A DNA stretch of 64,000 bases from Vibrio maerlii (GTDB taxonomy: Bacteria > Pseudomonadota > Gammaproteobacteria > Enterobacterales > Vibrionaceae). The stretch spans positions 124,008 to 188,007 of the forward strand of contig NZ_QRHC01000002.1 of assembly GCF_003415655.1 (NCBI RefSeq), written 5' to 3'. The notes under the pieces were generated by a model. The model did no database searches. It worked only from the letters and a program-made list of their open reading frames with translations, and was not told the origin of the DNA. Below, piece after piece: positions 8,613 to 18,146 of the stretch. Numbering within the stretch: the stretch's first letter is position 1; every line of letters begins with the position of its first letter. The position numbers and the translations under genes are program-made.

Positions 8613-9509
8613 TTAAACAGACATAAAGCTTGCATCTCGCATCTTAGCGACAACATCAGCCTTTTGATTCGCCGTTAAAGCACGAATAGGTTGTCGAGGA
8701 TCACCTACATCGATCCCATGTAGTTGCATCGCAACCTTACCGGCAGCAACACCGCCGTACTCAACAAGAACACGGATGATAGCAATAACTTTGTCCATCA
8801 GTGCCGCCACTTCAGAATGATTACCCTGATTGAATGCTTCGATGATCTTCAGATACAAAGGTGCAGCGTAGTTATAAGTACTGCCTACCGCACCTACCGC
8901 GCCCACAGCAAGACCTGCTGGCAAAAACTCATCAACACCGAACGGGATATCGAATTTACCACCAGAAACGCGCACGCATCGTTGATATTCATACAGATCA
9001 GCGTTGTTGAATTTTGCACCTGATAAGTTAGGAATACGCTGCTCACCCTTAATCAAGAACTGTTCAAGATCTAAATTTACCCCTGACATTCCAGAGTGAT
9101 AGTAGTAGAAGCCTTTTGATGGTGCTGCGGCTGCCACCTGTGCACAGTACTCAACTAAGTCATCCACACTCCCTGGCTTGAAGAAGCATGGCCCTATCGC
9201 TGAAGTCGCAAGAATATCCAAAGTTTCTGCGTGTTCAGTAAGGTTTAAAGTATCAACAATACTCAGAGCACCAGTGTGCAAAATAAGGTCTAACTTCCCG
9301 TCTGCTGCTTTGACCCAGCGCTCTGCTATTGCCTTGCGTTCTTCAACAGAACAATGAATACCCTCTCCTGTTGTACCACAGACATAAGCACCCTTAACGC
9401 CTTGCTCTATTAGCAACTCGGCAATCTGATCAATAGCGGAAAAGTTCACCTTATTATTTGCATCAAACGGTGTGTGCGGAGCTGCAATTAATCCTGTTAA
9501 TTTTTTCAT
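8613..9509 (-). CDS. nanA: N-acetylneuraminate lyase NanA
   Basis: 298 residues, the usual length for this (beta/alpha)8 class I aldolase. The substrate-carboxylate motif appears as GTTGEG (about residues 46-51) and the catalytic tyrosine as YYYYHSGMSG. The Schiff-base lysine is in GAKFNNADLYE. The enzyme splits N-acetylneuraminate into N-acetylmannosamine and pyruvate, the first step after uptake. It follows siaM by 24 bp on the same strand, so siaP-siaQ-siaM-nanA-nanR reads as one direction of transcription. Confidence 0.94.
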   Translation of the reverse strand: MKKLTGLIAAPHTPFDANNKVNFSAIDQIAELLIEQGVKGAYVCGTTGEGIHCSVEERKAIAERWVKAADGKLDLILHTGALSIVDTLNLTEHAETLDILATSAIGPCFFKPGSVDDLVEYCAQVAAAAPSKGFYYYHSGMSGVNLDLEQFLIKGEQRIPNLSGAKFNNADLYEYQRCVRVSGGKFDIPFGVDEFLPAGLAVGAVGAVGSTYNYAAPLYLKIIEAFNQGNHSEVAALMDKVIAIIRVLVEYGGVAAGKVAMQLHGIDVGDPRQPIRALTANQKADVVAKMRDASFMSV

Positions 9510-9533
9510 TTCAAATACCTTTTTATTATCTTT

Positions 9534-10817
9534 TTACTGCCCATATCCTAGGAATAACTCTGGAAGGAACAGGGTGAATTGTGGGAATACAGCAACCAGT
9601 GCGAGTACAACAAACAGAGGTACTAACAGAGGAATCACGCCTCGAGTCAATACATGGAATGGAATGTCACCAACTCGTGATACAACATACAAAGCCATAC
9701 CCATAGGTGGCGTTAAGATACCGATCATAAGATTGAGAATGGCCATAACACCAAAGTGAACAGGGTCAATCCCTACCGCCGCTGCTACTGGAACCAAGAA
9801 AGGAACCAACAAAAGCAGCAATGCAAGCGACTCAATGAATGTACCTAGGAATAGAAGTAGTAAGTTGATTAGCAACAGCAACACCAATGGATTTTCACTG
9901 ATCGTTAAGAAGTAATCAGCAAGCATCTGTGGCAGTTGTTCTCGAGCAACGATCCAGCCGAAGACTGTTACACCCATTACCATCAATGCAACAACCGCTG
10001 TTGTGTTTACCGTCTCTTTTAAGATTTCAACAAAGCCACTTAGAGTAAGTTGTTTATATACAACCGTACCTAAAAACAAAGCGTAGAGAGATGACACGAC
10101 TGCAGCTTCAGTCGGAGTGAACTTACCTGAAAAAATACCGCCAATAATGATGACCGGAGTAAGGAGTGATAAGAATGCTTCTTTGAACGACGTAAACTGT
10201 TCCTTGCGAGTCGCGCGAGGCAAGGTCATGTAACCGCGCTTTTTACAGATGAAATAACTCATTGTCATCAGTGCAACACAGCACAACAAACCAGGGACAG
10301 CGCCAGCCAAAAATAAAGCGCCGATGGATGTATTGGACACGACACCATAAATGACCAAAGGAACTGAAGGGGGAACTAAAGGACCTATGATACAAGAGGC
10401 AGCAGTCAAACCACCGGCAAAATCATCGTGATACTTTGCATCACGCATAGATTTGATTTCTAACTGCCCAAGACCACCAGCATCAGCTAGAGCAGACCCA
10501 GACATTCCAGAAAACAGTAGGCTAGCCATAATATTTACGTGGCCAAGGCTGCCCGTAATATGGCCCACCATTGATTTAGCAAAATTAAATATTCTTTCAG
10601 TAATGCCAGCACTGTTCATCAAGTGACCGGTCAAAACAAAAAACGGAACCGCTAGAAGCGTAAAATTATCAATACCGCCTAGCATTTGCTGAGCAGCAAA
10701 GTTAATACCTGTACTGTTGGTTATGAGTAAGAACACCAACGCTACAAAAATAAGTGAAAAGCCAACAGGCATACCTGCAAACAGCAGTCCTAGCCAGCCA
10801 AAAATTGAACCTGCCAT
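9534..10817 (-). CDS. siaM: TRAP transporter large permease SiaM
   Basis: 427 residues, highly hydrophobic with about 12 predicted membrane segments; contains the DctM-type blocks SGMSGSALADAGGLGQ and GPLVPPSVPLVIYG. This is the large subunit of a sodium-driven TRAP carrier. Only 8 bp separate it from siaQ. Together with SiaP and SiaQ it imports sialic acid; substrate assignment rests on the adjoining nan genes. Confidence 0.93.
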   Translation of the reverse strand: MAGSIFGWLGLLFAGMPVGFSLIFVALVFLLITNSTGINFAAQQMLGGIDNFTLLAVPFFVLTGHLMNSAGITERIFNFAKSMVGHITGSLGHVNIMASLLFSGMSGSALADAGGLGQLEIKSMRDAKYHDDFAGGLTAASCIIGPLVPPSVPLVIYGVVSNTSIGALFLAGAVPGLLCCVALMTMSYFICKKRGYMTLPRATRKEQFTSFKEAFLSLLTPVIIIGGIFSGKFTPTEAAVVSSLYALFLGTVVYKQLTLSGFVEILKETVNTTAVVALMVMGVTVFGWIVAREQLPQMLADYFLTISENPLVLLLLINLLLLFLGTFIESLALLLLLVPFLVPVAAAVGIDPVHFGVMAILNLMIGILTPPMGMALYVVSRVGDIPFHVLTRGVIPLLVPLFVVLALVAVFPQFTLFLPELFLGYGQ

Positions 10818-10825
10818 GGTAATCC

Positions 10826-11335
10826 CTACCTCTGAACCATTTGAGAGTCCGATGCGCTTGCATCGTTAGAGCCATTAAAGAGTTGCTTTGATATTCCAAA
10901 CATTTTTTCGAGCTGGCGGAACACCATGAAAACGCCACCAATAGGTAGGCTATAGTTCATCCAACTACTGGAAACACCGAGGGTAATCAACTCAAAGAAA
11001 GCCGTTCTTTGAACATGTTGGTAGCCGAGGTAAATAATGGCAAAGATTGAAAATAACACCGCGAGTTCCAGAGATAGAACCAGGCACAATCGTACCTTTT
11101 CGGGTAATTTATCCGAGAAAAAAGTGATATTTACATGGGTATTTCGTTTGATAGCAATCGCACAGCCAATTAGCGACATGTACATAAACAAAACTCGTGC
11201 GAGTTCTTCACTCCATAACGAAGGGTCATTGAGTAGCCAACGTGTACCTATCTGCCAAGTCAAGACGACCAACAACGCAGCCATTAGCGGGACCGTTAGA
11301 ATCTCTTCTAGATTATCTATGATTTTTTTAAACAT
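10826..11335 (-). CDS. siaQ: TRAP transporter small permease SiaQ
   Basis: 169 residues with four hydrophobic segments, the DctQ fold. The block SLWSEELARVLFMYMSLIG is typical of the family. It partners SiaM, with the two reading frames 8 bp apart. In Haemophilus SiaQ and SiaM are fused; here, as in Vibrio cholerae, they are separate genes. Confidence 0.92.
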   Translation of the reverse strand: MFKKIIDNLEEILTVPLMAALLVVLTWQIGTRWLLNDPSLWSEELARVLFMYMSLIGCAIAIKRNTHVNITFFSDKLPEKVRLCLVLSLELAVLFSIFAIIYLGYQHVQRTAFFELITLGVSSSWMNYSLPIGGVFMVFRQLEKMFGISKQLFNGSNDASASDSQMVQR

Positions 11336-11346
11336 CTTGAGCTCCA

Positions 11347-11370
11347 GGACTGGCCTAATCAGGCCAGTCC
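11347..11370 (-). terminator. Intercistronic hairpin between siaP and siaQ
   Basis: Perfect 10-bp stem GGACTGGCCT / AGGCCAGTCC with an AATC loop, lying in the 66-bp gap between siaP and siaQ. It lacks a strong T-run in the minus direction, so it may protect the siaP message from decay or partly stop transcription, giving more binding protein than permease. Confidence 0.7.
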
Positions 11371-11401
11371 AAAGTTAGAAATAGACTTATATGTCTACTC
11401 T

Positions 11402-12367
11402 CTACATCGCCGATAGCTTCTTAACTACAGGCTCACCAATCTTGTCTTCAAACTCTGCGTATAGCGGCTGCATTGCGTCACGGAATGGTGCGAGATCTGG
11501 GTAAGTCACATTAACACCCTCTTTTTCAAAGAAAGAGACCAGCTCTGCTTCTTGTTTCTTAACCGATGCAGTGTGCGCCTCACCCGCTTTAGCTACCGCT
11601 TTAGAGACAATATCTTGTTCTTCTTTAGAGAGCTTCTGCCAAGTCGTTTCGGAGATGATGACCATTTGATCGTTGACAATATGATTCGTCATCGCCAAAT
11701 TGCCTTGGACCTCATAGAACTTCATAGTTTTAATGGTAGGAAGTGGGTTTTCTTGACCGTCAACGGCGTTGGTTTGTAGAGCAAGGTAAACCTCAGAGAA
11801 AGCCATAGGGGTTGGAGCAGCACCTGATAGCTTCGCGTAGTTTAGATTCGGTTTTGCGTTTGGTACTCGAAGCTTAAGACCTTTGAAGTCTTCAATGTTA
11901 TTTAGAGGGCGGTTAGAAGTTGTTTCTCGCGTACCATTATACCAAGTGTCCAATGCTCGCCAATTAAAATTAGTCAGCATCTCTTCACGGATACCTTGGC
12001 CAAATTCTGAATCGAACATGCGGCGTAAGTGTTCAAAATCACGAGCAACATAAGGTAGGGTGACCGCTTCTGCTCTTGGGATCCACAATCCCATACGGCC
12101 AAATTCAGCGTAGGTAATATCAAGGTCTCCCAAGCTCAACTGTTGCAGCATCGCACGGTCATCACCCAGTTGTGCACTTGGATACAGTGCAAGCTTAAGC
12201 TCACCTTTACTCATCTCATCAATGGTATCCGCAAGTAGTTTTGCTGATGTGTATTCCACAGAGCCTACAGATGCTTGCATGCCCATTTTTAAGGTTGTTT
12301 CAGCGTTCACAGAGACTGCACATCCAAGAGTCAGCATAGCGATAGTAAGTTTATTGATGGCGTTCAT
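11402..12367 (-). CDS. siaP: Sialic acid-binding periplasmic protein SiaP (TRAP, DctP family)
   Basis: 321 residues with a signal peptide (about 1-22, cleavage after VNA). The family features are TLKMGMQASVGSVEYTSAKLLAD near the N-terminus and LKLRVPNAKPNLNYAKLSGAAPTPM in the middle, which holds the conserved carboxylate-binding arginine of TRAP receptors. It captures sialic acid in the periplasm for SiaQM. It is the first gene of the minus-strand operon. Confidence 0.93.
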   Translation of the reverse strand: MNAINKLTIAMLTLGCAVSVNAETTLKMGMQASVGSVEYTSAKLLADTIDEMSKGELKLALYPSAQLGDDRAMLQQLSLGDLDITYAEFGRMGLWIPRAEAVTLPYVARDFEHLRRMFDSEFGQGIREEMLTNFNWRALDTWYNGTRETTSNRPLNNIEDFKGLKLRVPNAKPNLNYAKLSGAAPTPMAFSEVYLALQTNAVDGQENPLPTIKTMKFYEVQGNLAMTNHIVNDQMVIISETTWQKLSKEEQDIVSKAVAKAGEAHTASVKKQEAELVSFFEKEGVNVTYPDLAPFRDAMQPLYAEFEDKIGEPVVKKLSAM

Positions 12368-12428
12368 ATTATTCCCTTTCTATTCGATTTTTATCTTGTT
12401 TCACTGATTTAAAAAAAACTTTTATTTT

Positions 12429-12483
12429 GTTTGAAAAAAATCTTCGTTATGGATTATTATTGCGGTGAAGATTATTTTCAAAC
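12429..12483. promoter_or_regulatory. Large inverted repeat in the siaP/nanE divergent promoter, candidate NanR operator
   Basis: Arms GTTTGAAAAAAATCTTC (12429-12445) and GAAGATTATTTTCAAAC (12467-12483) match at 16 of 17 positions as inverted repeats, with a 21-bp spacer. They sit between the divergent siaP and nanE genes. A half CRP-like site TGTGA (12499-12503) follows. In Vibrio, NanR and CRP are known to act at this divergent promoter; that this repeat is the bound site is inference. Confidence 0.6.
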
Positions 12484-12616
12484 CTACTTTTAACAAAATG
12501 TGATCGCGGACAAAAATTCGCCAACATTATCAATTGGCATACTGATTAGACGAATTGTGGTGGTCTTGGACTGACTACCATTCCGCAGTTCAACGCTTGA
12601 TTTATGGGGTCCAAAC

Positions 12617-13333
12617 GTGAAAACAAAAAATTTAAGTATCAGTGAGTTAAAGGCATCTTTATCAGGGCAAACTGTTGTATCAATTCAACCTGTTGTAGGC
12701 AGCCCTTTAGAAAAAACCGAGTTTATCGTCGCAATGGCTATGGCTGCCGAGCAAGCCGGAGCTAAGGCGCTGCGTATCGAGGGTGCAGACAATGTTTCTG
12801 CTGTTTCTGCCGCAGTAAGTGTACCAATTATCGGTATCGTGAAACGTGACTTAACGGGCAGTCCGGTACGCATCACCCCTTACGCGAGTGACGTTGATGC
12901 ACTTGCTAATGCAGGAGCAACCATCATCGCTTTCGATGCCACCGATAGAGAAAGGCCTGAAACCAGGGAACGCATCGCTCAAACGATTAAGAACTCAGGT
13001 TGTTACGCAATGGCAGATAGTTCTTGTTTTGAAGATGGCCTTTGGGCACATGAGCAAGGTGTAGAGATCATAGGGTCTACCCTATCCGGTTATGTGGGGG
13101 GAGATGAACCTACTGAACCAGATTTGGAACTTGTTAAACAGTTTTCACAAGCTGGCTTCTTTACAATGGCAGAAGGACGCTATAACACCCCTGAGTTAGC
13201 TGCCGAAGCAATAAAAGCAGGAGCAACAGCAGTAACCGTTGGTTCTGCCATTACGCGTTTGGAAATCGTGACAGGCTGGTTTAACTCAGCAACACAAGCT
13301 GTAGAGGTAGGAAATGCGCATACTAGCCATTGA
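12617..13333 (+). CDS. nanE: N-acetylmannosamine-6-phosphate 2-epimerase NanE
   Basis: 238 residues with a (beta/alpha)8 barrel; conserved blocks include [30 protein letters not shown] (catalytic-site Asp/Arg region), GSTLSGYVG and [10 protein letters not shown]. It turns ManNAc-6-P into GlcNAc-6-P. The start is GTG at 12617. It overlaps nanK by 20 bp, so the two are translationally coupled. Confidence 0.93.
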   Translation: MKTKNLSISELKASLSGQTVVSIQPVVGSPLEKTEFIVAMAMAAEQAGAKALRIEGADNVSAVSAAVSVPIIGIVKRDLTGSPVRITPYASDVDALANAGATIIAFDATDRERPETRERIAQTIKNSGCYAMADSSCFEDGLWAHEQGVEIIGSTLSGYVGGDEPTEPDLELVKQFSQAGFFTMAEGRYNTPELAAEAIKAGATAVTVGSAITRLEIVTGWFNSATQAVEVGNAHTSH

Positions 13334-14177
13334 TATCGGAGGGACAAAGATAGCTATCGGGCTCGTAGATAATGGTTCGCTGCTAGAACGAGTACAAATA
13401 GCTACGCCTTGTGTTCAAAGCGCTGAACAGTTTGCTCAAGTTCTCTTAGAATACACGAAAGATTGGATGTCGGGAGTTGAGGCTATTGGTGTATCAACAA
13501 CTGGCCTAGTCAGTAAAGAAGGTATCTCTGCAATAAATCCAGATACTCTCTCTTTTCCAACCCCTTTCCCGCTTGCCCAAGCACTTGAAGCCGCAACTGA
13601 CAAGCCGGTAAAAATGCTCAATGATGCTCAAGCTGCCGCTTGGTATGAGTTCGTACAACTGGACGAACCTAGGGCTAATATGGCATTCATTACGGTTTCT
13701 ACCGGTGTGGGTGGAGGAATCATCATAGATGGAAAACTGCACCAAGGCTCTTCAGGACTCGCAGGACATATAGGACATACATCAATTAATCCTAATGGCC
13801 CCATATGTGGATGTGGTCAAACAGGGTGTGTTGAGGCTATTGCTTCTGGCACTGCTATCCAAAAGCTGAGCTCCGAGACGATGATCCCGCAGTTAAGTAA
13901 TATTGAATTATTCGAACAAGCCAACATCAACTCAGAAGCGGAAAGAATCATCAACCGCAGTGCCATTGCTATTGCAACTCTGTGCTGCAATCTGAGAGCA
14001 ACGCTTGACTTGGATACGGTTGTTCTAGGTGGTGGTATTGGTTTAGCAAAAGGCTATCTCCGAAGAGTAAATCAAGCGATTCAATCAAAGCCGCGACCTT
14101 TTAGAGTGAATGTGGTCGCCGCCAAGGGCGACTATGACGCTTGCTTACTTGGTGCAGCGCATCAGTTCGAGGAATAA
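13314..14177 (+). CDS. nanK: N-acetylmannosamine kinase NanK (ROK family)
   Basis: 287 residues. The phosphate motif [10 protein letters not shown] is at the N-terminus, the second ATP-binding motif [11 protein letters not shown] lies in the middle, and the ROK zinc site [11 protein letters not shown] follows. It phosphorylates ManNAc released by NanA, feeding NanE. The start overlaps the end of nanE and the stop is 3 bp from nagA. Confidence 0.93.
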   Translation: MRILAIDIGGTKIAIGLVDNGSLLERVQIATPCVQSAEQFAQVLLEYTKDWMSGVEAIGVSTTGLVSKEGISAINPDTLSFPTPFPLAQALEAATDKPVKMLNDAQAAAWYEFVQLDEPRANMAFITVSTGVGGGIIIDGKLHQGSSGLAGHIGHTSINPNGPICGCGQTGCVEAIASGTAIQKLSSETMIPQLSNIELFEQANINSEAERIINRSAIAIATLCCNLRATLDLDTVVLGGGIGLAKGYLRRVNQAIQSKPRPFRVNVVAAKGDYDACLLGAAHQFEE

Positions 14178-14180
14178 AGA

Positions 14181-15311
14181 ATGACATTCAAAGCTATTTC
14201 AGCGAGTCGAATCTTTGATGGACAAGATTATCACGTCAATGCAGCCTTGGTTTGGAAAGATGACACTATTCACTCGATCGTCCCCATTAGCGATTTGGGA
14301 GCCAACATTGAAGTCGAGCACTTCTCAGACGCGTTGATCTGCCCAGGCTTTATAGATCTTCAAGTTAATGGTGGTGGCGGTGTCATGTTCAATAACGACA
14401 TAACACCTAGTGGCATTAGTACAATTTGCTCAGCTCATCGAAAGCATGGTACTGCTCATTTGTTGCCTACTTTGATCAGCTCCACACCAGCAAATATACA
14501 GCAAGCATTAAACGCTACAGAGCATGGTCTTCAAGATAAAGAGCCTGGTTTACTTGGGATCCATTTGGAAGGCCCTTGGCTCAACAAAAATAAAAAAGGG
14601 GCGCATGACTCTAATCTATTCTATGCACCTACAATCAAGGAGTTAGAGTTATTTCATTGGCCATCTCAGGCTCCGATATTAGTTACCGCAGCCGTGGAGA
14701 AGCTAGAGATAGAAACGCTACAATGGCTTCTAGAAAAGAGCGTCACCATCTCTTGTGGTCATAGTAATGCAACGTCTGCACAACTATACGATAAGCTGAG
14801 TTATATCAATGGATTCACTCATTTATTTAATGCCATGTCACCGCTAGAGGGTCGTGAACCAGGAGTCGTTGGAGCAGCGCTGAATTCCGACAGTGCTTGG
14901 TGCTCAATCATCACCGACGGTATACATGTGCATCCGCAAAACGTTCTATTGAGTTACAAGTCTAAACCTAAAGGAAAATTGATAATCGTTACTGACGCAA
15001 TGGCAACAGTTGGCAGTGAGCAGCTGAGTTTTGAGCTCGATGGAGAAGAAATCAGCGTTAAAGATAATAAACTGGTTAACAGCAATGGTAGCCTCGCTGG
15101 CGCTCATATCGGTATGGATGACTCTATAGCCAACGTAATTAGTTGGGGCATTCCTGAAAATGAAGCGCTAAGAATGGCTTCTACTTATCCAGCTGAAGCG
15201 ATTAAGCAGATGAATCTTGGAAAGCTCCACACAGGTTATCGAGCATCCGCCACGATATTAAACAGTAACTACAAGACTCAAAGTGTCTTGGTCGATGGCA
15301 TCTTGTATTAA
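14181..15311 (+). CDS. nagA: N-acetylglucosamine-6-phosphate deacetylase NagA
   Basis: 376 residues, usual length for the amidohydrolase-superfamily enzyme. It shows PGFIDLQVNGGGGVMFN, HLEGPWLN with the metal-binding Glu, CGHSNA and GFTHLFNAMSPL with metal-binding His residues, and VTDAMA with the catalytic Asp. It makes glucosamine-6-P from GlcNAc-6-P, so nanEK-nagA covers the steps after NanA. nagB is not in this window and must be supplied elsewhere in the genome. Confidence 0.94.
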   Translation: MTFKAISASRIFDGQDYHVNAALVWKDDTIHSIVPISDLGANIEVEHFSDALICPGFIDLQVNGGGGVMFNNDITPSGISTICSAHRKHGTAHLLPTLISSTPANIQQALNATEHGLQDKEPGLLGIHLEGPWLNKNKKGAHDSNLFYAPTIKELELFHWPSQAPILVTAAVEKLEIETLQWLLEKSVTISCGHSNATSAQLYDKLSYINGFTHLFNAMSPLEGREPGVVGAALNSDSAWCSIITDGIHVHPQNVLLSYKSKPKGKLIIVTDAMATVGSEQLSFELDGEEISVKDNKLVNSNGSLAGAHIGMDDSIANVISWGIPENEALRMASTYPAEAIKQMNLGKLHTGYRASATILNSNYKTQSVLVDGILY

Positions 15312-15325
15312 TCCCTCAAATACAA

Positions 15326-15356
15326 AGCTCGATACATTTTCTATCGGGCTATCTCT
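15326..15356 (+). terminator. Likely terminator after nagA
   Basis: Stem AGCTCGATA / TATCGGGCT (one G-T wobble) with a 7-nt loop at 15326-15350, followed by ATCTCTTCCTT. Confidence 0.6.
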
Positions 15357-15423
15357 TCCTTCTAATGGTCATTAAACCGTTAATCATGCTATGTTTCTAA
15401 TAGTCTGAACATAGGGAAGAAAT

Positions 15424-16260
15424 ATGAGAGATCTTAACGCATTACAAGTTTTCCTCACACTAATGCAAACCCATTCAACCCAACGAGCGGCGTTGAAATT
15501 GGGGCGCTCTCAATCCTATGTTTCAAAAGTCTTGGCTCAGCTTCGAGAGGATCTGGATGACCCCTTGTTTGTTCGAAGTGTCGAGGGGCTTTCCCCGACC
15601 TCGTATGCCCTCAGTATCGAACCCAAGCTCAGAGATGCGTTTGATCAAGTGAACCTTGCACTGAATCCAGAAGAGTTCGACCCTAAGCAAGTCGATAAAG
15701 TCACCCTGCACATCGTAGAACCCTATCTGATTGCTATTGGCAAACAGATCATTGAAACTCTGAGGCAAGAAACCGACGCCATTATTGAAATGCGTATTTG
15801 GAGTAAGCTCAGTGAAAACTTAATAGAGAATGAAGAAGTTGATCTTGGCCTGCATATTCTCACAGACCGCTCTCAAGTGTTTTATCAGAGAAAATTACAT
15901 AACGGTTCTGGATTCTTAGATGGGAATAGAAATGGGGAATATGTGAAGTTTCTGATTTCCGGAGTAAACGACTACACCAATCATTTTCAAGTTTTAGACG
16001 ATACGATCGAGCCAACTCTATATGTAGATAACTATGCTTTGATGAATCAGCTCATGGAAACTTGCTACACCTTAAGATATGCCCCTCACCACGAAGACTC
16101 TCAAGCTACAGAGCTTAATCTGGAAGTCGCTATGGTCTTGAAGTCATCAAGAAGAAACTCTCCAAAAATGAAATGGCTACAATCTGTCATTGAACCCATC
16201 GTTAACGACTTAGTTGGAAAATGGAATGCCGAGAACAAAGGAAAAGTACACTTAGGGTAA
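15424..16260 (+). CDS. LysR-family regulator, paralogue of the one at 55542-56333
   Basis: 278 residues with an N-terminal LysR helix-turn-helix (about residues 5-62; STQRAALKLGRSQSYVSKVL) and a short effector domain. The protein shares LGRSQSYVSK, KVTLHI-EPYL, and TIEP-LYVDNY with the regulator at 55542-56333, so the two are clear paralogues. It converges on an outer-membrane barrel gene 24 bp away. A 7-bp inverted repeat (CTATGTT / AACATAG) lies about 30 bp upstream of the start and may be its autoregulatory site. The effector is not known. Confidence 0.85.
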   Translation: MRDLNALQVFLTLMQTHSTQRAALKLGRSQSYVSKVLAQLREDLDDPLFVRSVEGLSPTSYALSIEPKLRDAFDQVNLALNPEEFDPKQVDKVTLHIVEPYLIAIGKQIIETLRQETDAIIEMRIWSKLSENLIENEEVDLGLHILTDRSQVFYQRKLHNGSGFLDGNRNGEYVKFLISGVNDYTNHFQVLDDTIEPTLYVDNYALMNQLMETCYTLRYAPHHEDSQATELNLEVAMVLKSSRRNSPKMKWLQSVIEPIVNDLVGKWNAENKGKVHLG

Positions 16261-16284
16261 CAAAAGTACTTTCCCTCAATGAAT

Positions 16285-16968
16285 CTATTGAAATTCGTAG
16301 GTGTAAGACGCACCTACGCTGTTGTTCTCACCAAAATCATCCTCAGCAAGAATGCCAAAAAAGTTAAACGACTGCGCATCAGAGATCTTGTAGCTTGCAC
16401 CAGCACCACCCCAATAGCCAGAGTAGTCATCAGAACCCATCGAGCCACCAGCAAACGTCATCATTGACCATTTGTCAGTGAGTGGTTTAAGAGCAAAAGC
16501 ACCCACATAACCACCATGAGTTGAAGTTGGCATCATGATGTAATCATTACTCACAGAGCTATCATCAAATACCGCTATTTCACCATCATTGTAGCTATAC
16601 CCAGCCATCGGGAAGATCTGCCATCCCATAGGTTCAATACCAAAGTAACTCAGTGGAACAAACGTACCAATACTGTAGTTATTGCGATAAGCATCATTAT
16701 CAAAATCGGTGCGGCTGAAGTTAAAATTCACAATACCCATTGGTAGAAGCCATGAACCACCCACGCGCCACTCATCAGCATCAGCGCTGATACGAGCATT
16801 GATCATTCTTGCTTCATCTAAGCCAATCGAGCCAGAAAATTTTACTTCATCGTTGTACGCAATCCCTGCTTTGGTAACAATTTTGGTTGGATCCTCGTGG
16901 TGCTTTTCCTCAGCAACAAGTGTTGAAGACGCCAAAAGAGACAGAATAAGCACAGATAGTTTGCGCAT
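16285..16968 (-). CDS. Outer-membrane beta-barrel protein, unknown function
   Basis: 227 residues with a signal peptide (1-19, cleavage after LVA) and alternating polar/hydrophobic strands ending in the aromatic C-terminus YTYEFQ, as in outer-membrane barrels. It shares IGTFVPLSYFG, FPMAGYSYNDG and GGYVGAFALKPLTDKW with the 216-residue protein at 49691-50341, so the two are paralogues. A perfect 13-bp-arm palindrome sits 74 bp upstream. I do not recognise a named family. Confidence 0.75.
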   Translation of the reverse strand: MRKLSVLILSLLASSTLVAEEKHHEDPTKIVTKAGIAYNDEVKFSGSIGLDEARMINARISADADEWRVGGSWLLPMGIVNFNFSRTDFDNDAYRNNYSIGTFVPLSYFGIEPMGWQIFPMAGYSYNDGEIAVFDDSSVSNDYIMMPTSTHGGYVGAFALKPLTDKWSMMTFAGGSMGSDDYSGYWGGAGASYKISDAQSFNFFGILAEDDFGENNSVGASYTYEFQ

Positions 16969-17041
16969 GTTTTACCTTATAAGTTGCATTAATTTGAGTA
17001 AATACTCTCGGAGCCTGGTAGGTTAGCGAAAAACGCCCTAA

Positions 17042-17070
17042 CTATTTGGAATAACAATTATTCCAAATAG
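17042..17070. promoter_or_regulatory. 29-bp perfect palindrome upstream of the barrel gene
   Basis: Arms CTATTTGGAATAA (17042-17054) and TTATTCCAAATAG (17058-17070) are perfect 13-bp inverted repeats around CAA. Position, 74-102 bp upstream of the barrel gene at 16968, suits a LysR-type binding site. It does not have a T-run and is not beside a gene end, so it is unlikely to be a terminator. Confidence 0.6.
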
Positions 17071-17235
17071 GGTTTTGATTATTAAGAGAACAATTACTGC
17101 AAATAACAAAGCGATACGCACTTCAGGTAATGTGGAAACGACATAAGTTCCGATCGCTTAACTTTCAATAACTTCTCTCCATCCGCAATAGATATTGCTA
17201 CTATTCTAGGTAATGGAAACAGCGAGTAAAGAAGC

Positions 17236-18057
17236 ATGATTGCCTGGAAACAATCCTTACCAGGGTACGAATGGTTAGTCCACCAAGTTTGGTATTTAGA
17301 GGTGACGGAAGGAGAAGTCATTGAGCCCAAGCCACATCTTATTCCAAATCCAAGAGCACACCTTTTATTTACACCACCTAAGCAAACCTACAGCTACAAC
17401 AACGGCAGCGAGGTTTTAAAGGGCAAAGGAAATCACCTGCTCACAGCCAACGAAAACCTGCTGCTACTTGAAGATGAAGCGCCGCTAAAGCGCATTGGTA
17501 TCACCTTTCGTCCTGAGGCCCTAAGCCTTTTAACCTCTCAATACCAACCTAATCGATGTGGCTGGTACTCATGGTTAGATGAGATGTTTAGTGAAAACTT
17601 TCAAGCACAGCTTTGGAAAGATATAAACTCAGAAGTGCTAATCACAACTTTACAGAATCACTTCACGCAATTAGGTATTGAGCCAGCACCAGACAGAGTT
17701 TTTAAAAACGTTCAGCAAGCCGTTTCTCTGATGGACCAATCACCTCAAGAACTGCCGGAAATTGATTTCATCGCAAAGCAGTGTGCCTGTTCACGAAGAA
17801 CCCTAGAGCGCAACTTCAAACAAGTTATAGGACTCAGCCTCAAAAAATACCAACAAATGCTGCGACTCGAGCAAGTCATACTGTCTCTGTATGCACAGCA
17901 ACACGACATCGATTGGGCAGCGTTCTCTCACCAATTTGGCTTTAGCGATCAATCTCATCTCATTCGAACACTCAAGCAGTTGCTCAAAAAGACGCCTGCG
18001 GGTTACTTAAAGCATAGAGACCTGACTATTGATATCTATGGGGATTTTGAGCCCTAA
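17236..18057 (+). CDS. AraC-family regulator with DUF6597-like N-terminal domain
   Basis: 273 residues. The N-terminal part (IPNPRAHLLFTP; KRIGITFRPEAL) matches the small cupin-like sensor of this AraC subgroup, and the C-terminal 90 residues carry the double helix-turn-helix (IAKQCACSRRTLERNFKQVIG and FGFSDQSHLIRTLKQLLKKTPAGYL, split). It stands alone before a GNAT acetyltransferase gene on the same strand. The target is not known. Confidence 0.85.
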   Translation: MIAWKQSLPGYEWLVHQVWYLEVTEGEVIEPKPHLIPNPRAHLLFTPPKQTYSYNNGSEVLKGKGNHLLTANENLLLLEDEAPLKRIGITFRPEALSLLTSQYQPNRCGWYSWLDEMFSENFQAQLWKDINSEVLITTLQNHFTQLGIEPAPDRVFKNVQQAVSLMDQSPQELPEIDFIAKQCACSRRTLERNFKQVIGLSLKKYQQMLRLEQVILSLYAQQHDIDWAAFSHQFGFSDQSHLIRTLKQLLKKTPAGYLKHRDLTIDIYGDFEP

Positions 18058-18146
18058 CCCTGTGATTATTCAAATTGTCGCAAATATTCAATTCTTCCCT
18101 AGATAGCTCAAGTAAGATTGCCCACAATTAACGAGGTAAACAAACA

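Noticed and set aside
12499..12512. A CRP site in the siaP/nanE promoter
   Set aside because: Only one half (TGTGA) matches; the other half is poor, so it is not listed as a site.
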